The notes below the pieces were generated by a model that saw only the letters and a program-made list of their open reading frames with translations, ran no database searches and had not been told where the DNA came from. From SELP01 sp035969385 (lineage in GTDB: Bacteria; Pseudomonadota; Alphaproteobacteria; Rhodobacterales; Rhodobacteraceae), in the NCBI RefSeq assembly GCF_035969385.1, contig NZ_JAYKKJ010000009.1:1-64000 (forward strand): a DNA stretch of 64,000 nt, given 5' to 3'. This document shows positions 63,248 to 64,000 of this stretch, piece after piece (position 1 is the first letter of the stretch; every line of letters begins with the position of its first letter). A program made the position numbers and the translations under genes.

Positions 63248-64000
63248 ATGAAGCGGCGCTTCGCGACGGCAATCACTTTGGCCGCCGGTTTGGCGTGCCA
63301 GACGGCCTTGGCCGAAGGCGACCGGCTGCAACCGGACTTTACCTTCAAGCGTGTGACCGTCCCGCAGCCCGGGCAACAGCAGCTGATCAATGTTCAGGTC
63401 ACGCCGCGCCCTGACGTTCCGGCCGCCGCTGTCAGCGCGCCCGCACCGGGAACCGATGCCGTGGCGGGTGCCGTGCCGGGCCTGTCGGGGTCGGACTGGT
63501 TCTGGGCGGCGATCTCTCCGGCGCTTGAAGACAGCGCACCGGGGCGGCTGACCCTGGCAACCATCACCCTGTCCAACCCGCCCGAGGGCAAAGGCGTCAC
63601 CCCGCCGCGCCTGCAATCCCTGCACGAGATCGCAAAGGCCCATGGAACCGACATCCTGCGCACAACGGTCGGCACCCGCGTGTCGCCTGCGTTGGTCCTC
63701 TCCGTCATCGCGGTGGAAAGCGCAGGCGATTCCGATGCACGCAGCCGGGCCGGGGCGCAGGGGCTGATGCAGCTTATGCCGGACACGGCCACCCGCTTTG
63801 GCGTGACCGATCCCTATGATCCGGCCCAGAATATCGCGGGCGGGGTGGCCTATCTTGATTGGCTGATGGGCGAATTCGACGACGACCCCATTCTTGTCCT
63901 TGCCGCCTATAACGCGGGCGAGGGCAATATCCGCGATCATTCGGGCGTCCCGCCCTTTCCTGAAACCCGCAATTATGTGCCCAAGGTCCTGTCGGCCTGG
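63248..64000 (+). CDS. Lytic transglycosylase (partial, runs off the window)
   Basis: Periplasmic SLT-type murein transglycosylase that cleaves peptidoglycan glycan chains. A Sec signal (MKRRFATAITLAAGLACQTA, cleavage near ALAEG) is followed by a roughly 90-residue Pro/Ala-rich linker region, then the SLT fold: catalytic Glu in VIAVESAGDSDARSRAGAQG near 157, LMQLMPDTA and the AAYNAGEGN motif near 222. 251 codons are seen; the 3' end is outside the window. Divergent from the pilin genes, so it may open the wall for the pilus, although housekeeping turnover is as likely. Confidence 0.9.
   Translation, partial: MKRRFATAITLAAGLACQTALAEGDRLQPDFTFKRVTVPQPGQQQLINVQVTPRPDVPAAAVSAPAPGTDAVAGAVPGLSGSDWFWAAISPALEDSAPGRLTLATITLSNPPEGKGVTPPRLQSLHEIAKAHGTDILRTTVGTRVSPALVLSVIAVESAGDSDARSRAGAQGLMQLMPDTATRFGVTDPYDPAQNIAGGVAYLDWLMGEFDDDPILVLAAYNAGEGNIRDHSGVPPFPETRNYVPKVLSAW

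Overview
The window looks like a chromosome segment of an alphaproteobacterium of the Rhodobacterales (roseobacter/Paracoccus-like). Evidence: a gcrA cell-cycle regulator gene, a full alphaproteobacterial tad/cpa pilus locus, a Paracoccus-style narR-narK-narGHJI block, and high-GC codon use from about 25.4 kb rightwards. I see no rRNA, tRNA or CRISPR array.

Left part (1-25.4 kb) is an accessory defence island of lower and uneven GC. It opens with a 5'-truncated IS66 transposase gene. Next is a complete type 1 BREX operon on the minus strand, read right to left: brxR (WYL regulator), brxA, brxB, brxC, pglX, pglZ, brxL, then a DUF262/HNH (GmrSD/BrxU-like) nuclease gene as a likely last cistron. 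Upstream of brxR a HEPN protein gene lies back to back with an 1111-residue protein that joins a RecB-like nuclease, an RNase H-like domain and an SF1 helicase. A compact six-gene minus-strand cluster follows (21.6-25.1 kb). It contains a PPP-type metallophosphoesterase, a truncated and catalytically altered paralogue of that phosphatase, and unrecognised proteins.

Middle part (25.4-37.5 kb) is the respiratory nitrate reductase block: a narR-like Crp/Fnr regulator divergent from narK1-narK2-narGHJI, a parvulin-type isomerase and a DUF2478 protein. An FNR/NarR-type site sits upstream of narK1. From 37.5 to 43 kb is a LacI-controlled sugar ABC transporter (binding protein, two permeases, ATPase) with two nearly identical 18-bp operators, closed by a strong bidirectional terminator.

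Right part (43-64 kb) holds gcrA, a lone ABC-2 permease, and argD-argF preceded by what looks like an arginine-codon leader-peptide attenuator. It continues with a VOC/double-cupin protein, a Pit phosphate transporter with a PhoB-like site upstream, a Nudix hydrolase and 6-phosphogluconate dehydrogenase. The tad pilus locus follows on the minus strand (flp x3, cpaB, cpaC, OmpA-like lipoprotein, cpaE, tadA, tadB, tadC, two TPR proteins, cpaA). The window ends inside a lytic transglycosylase gene. Paired REP-like palindromes mark two convergent gene ends.

The observations I rate highest are the putative argD attenuator, the nuclease-extended BREX operon, the HEPN/helicase-nuclease pair and the metallophosphoesterase cluster with its degenerate paralogue.
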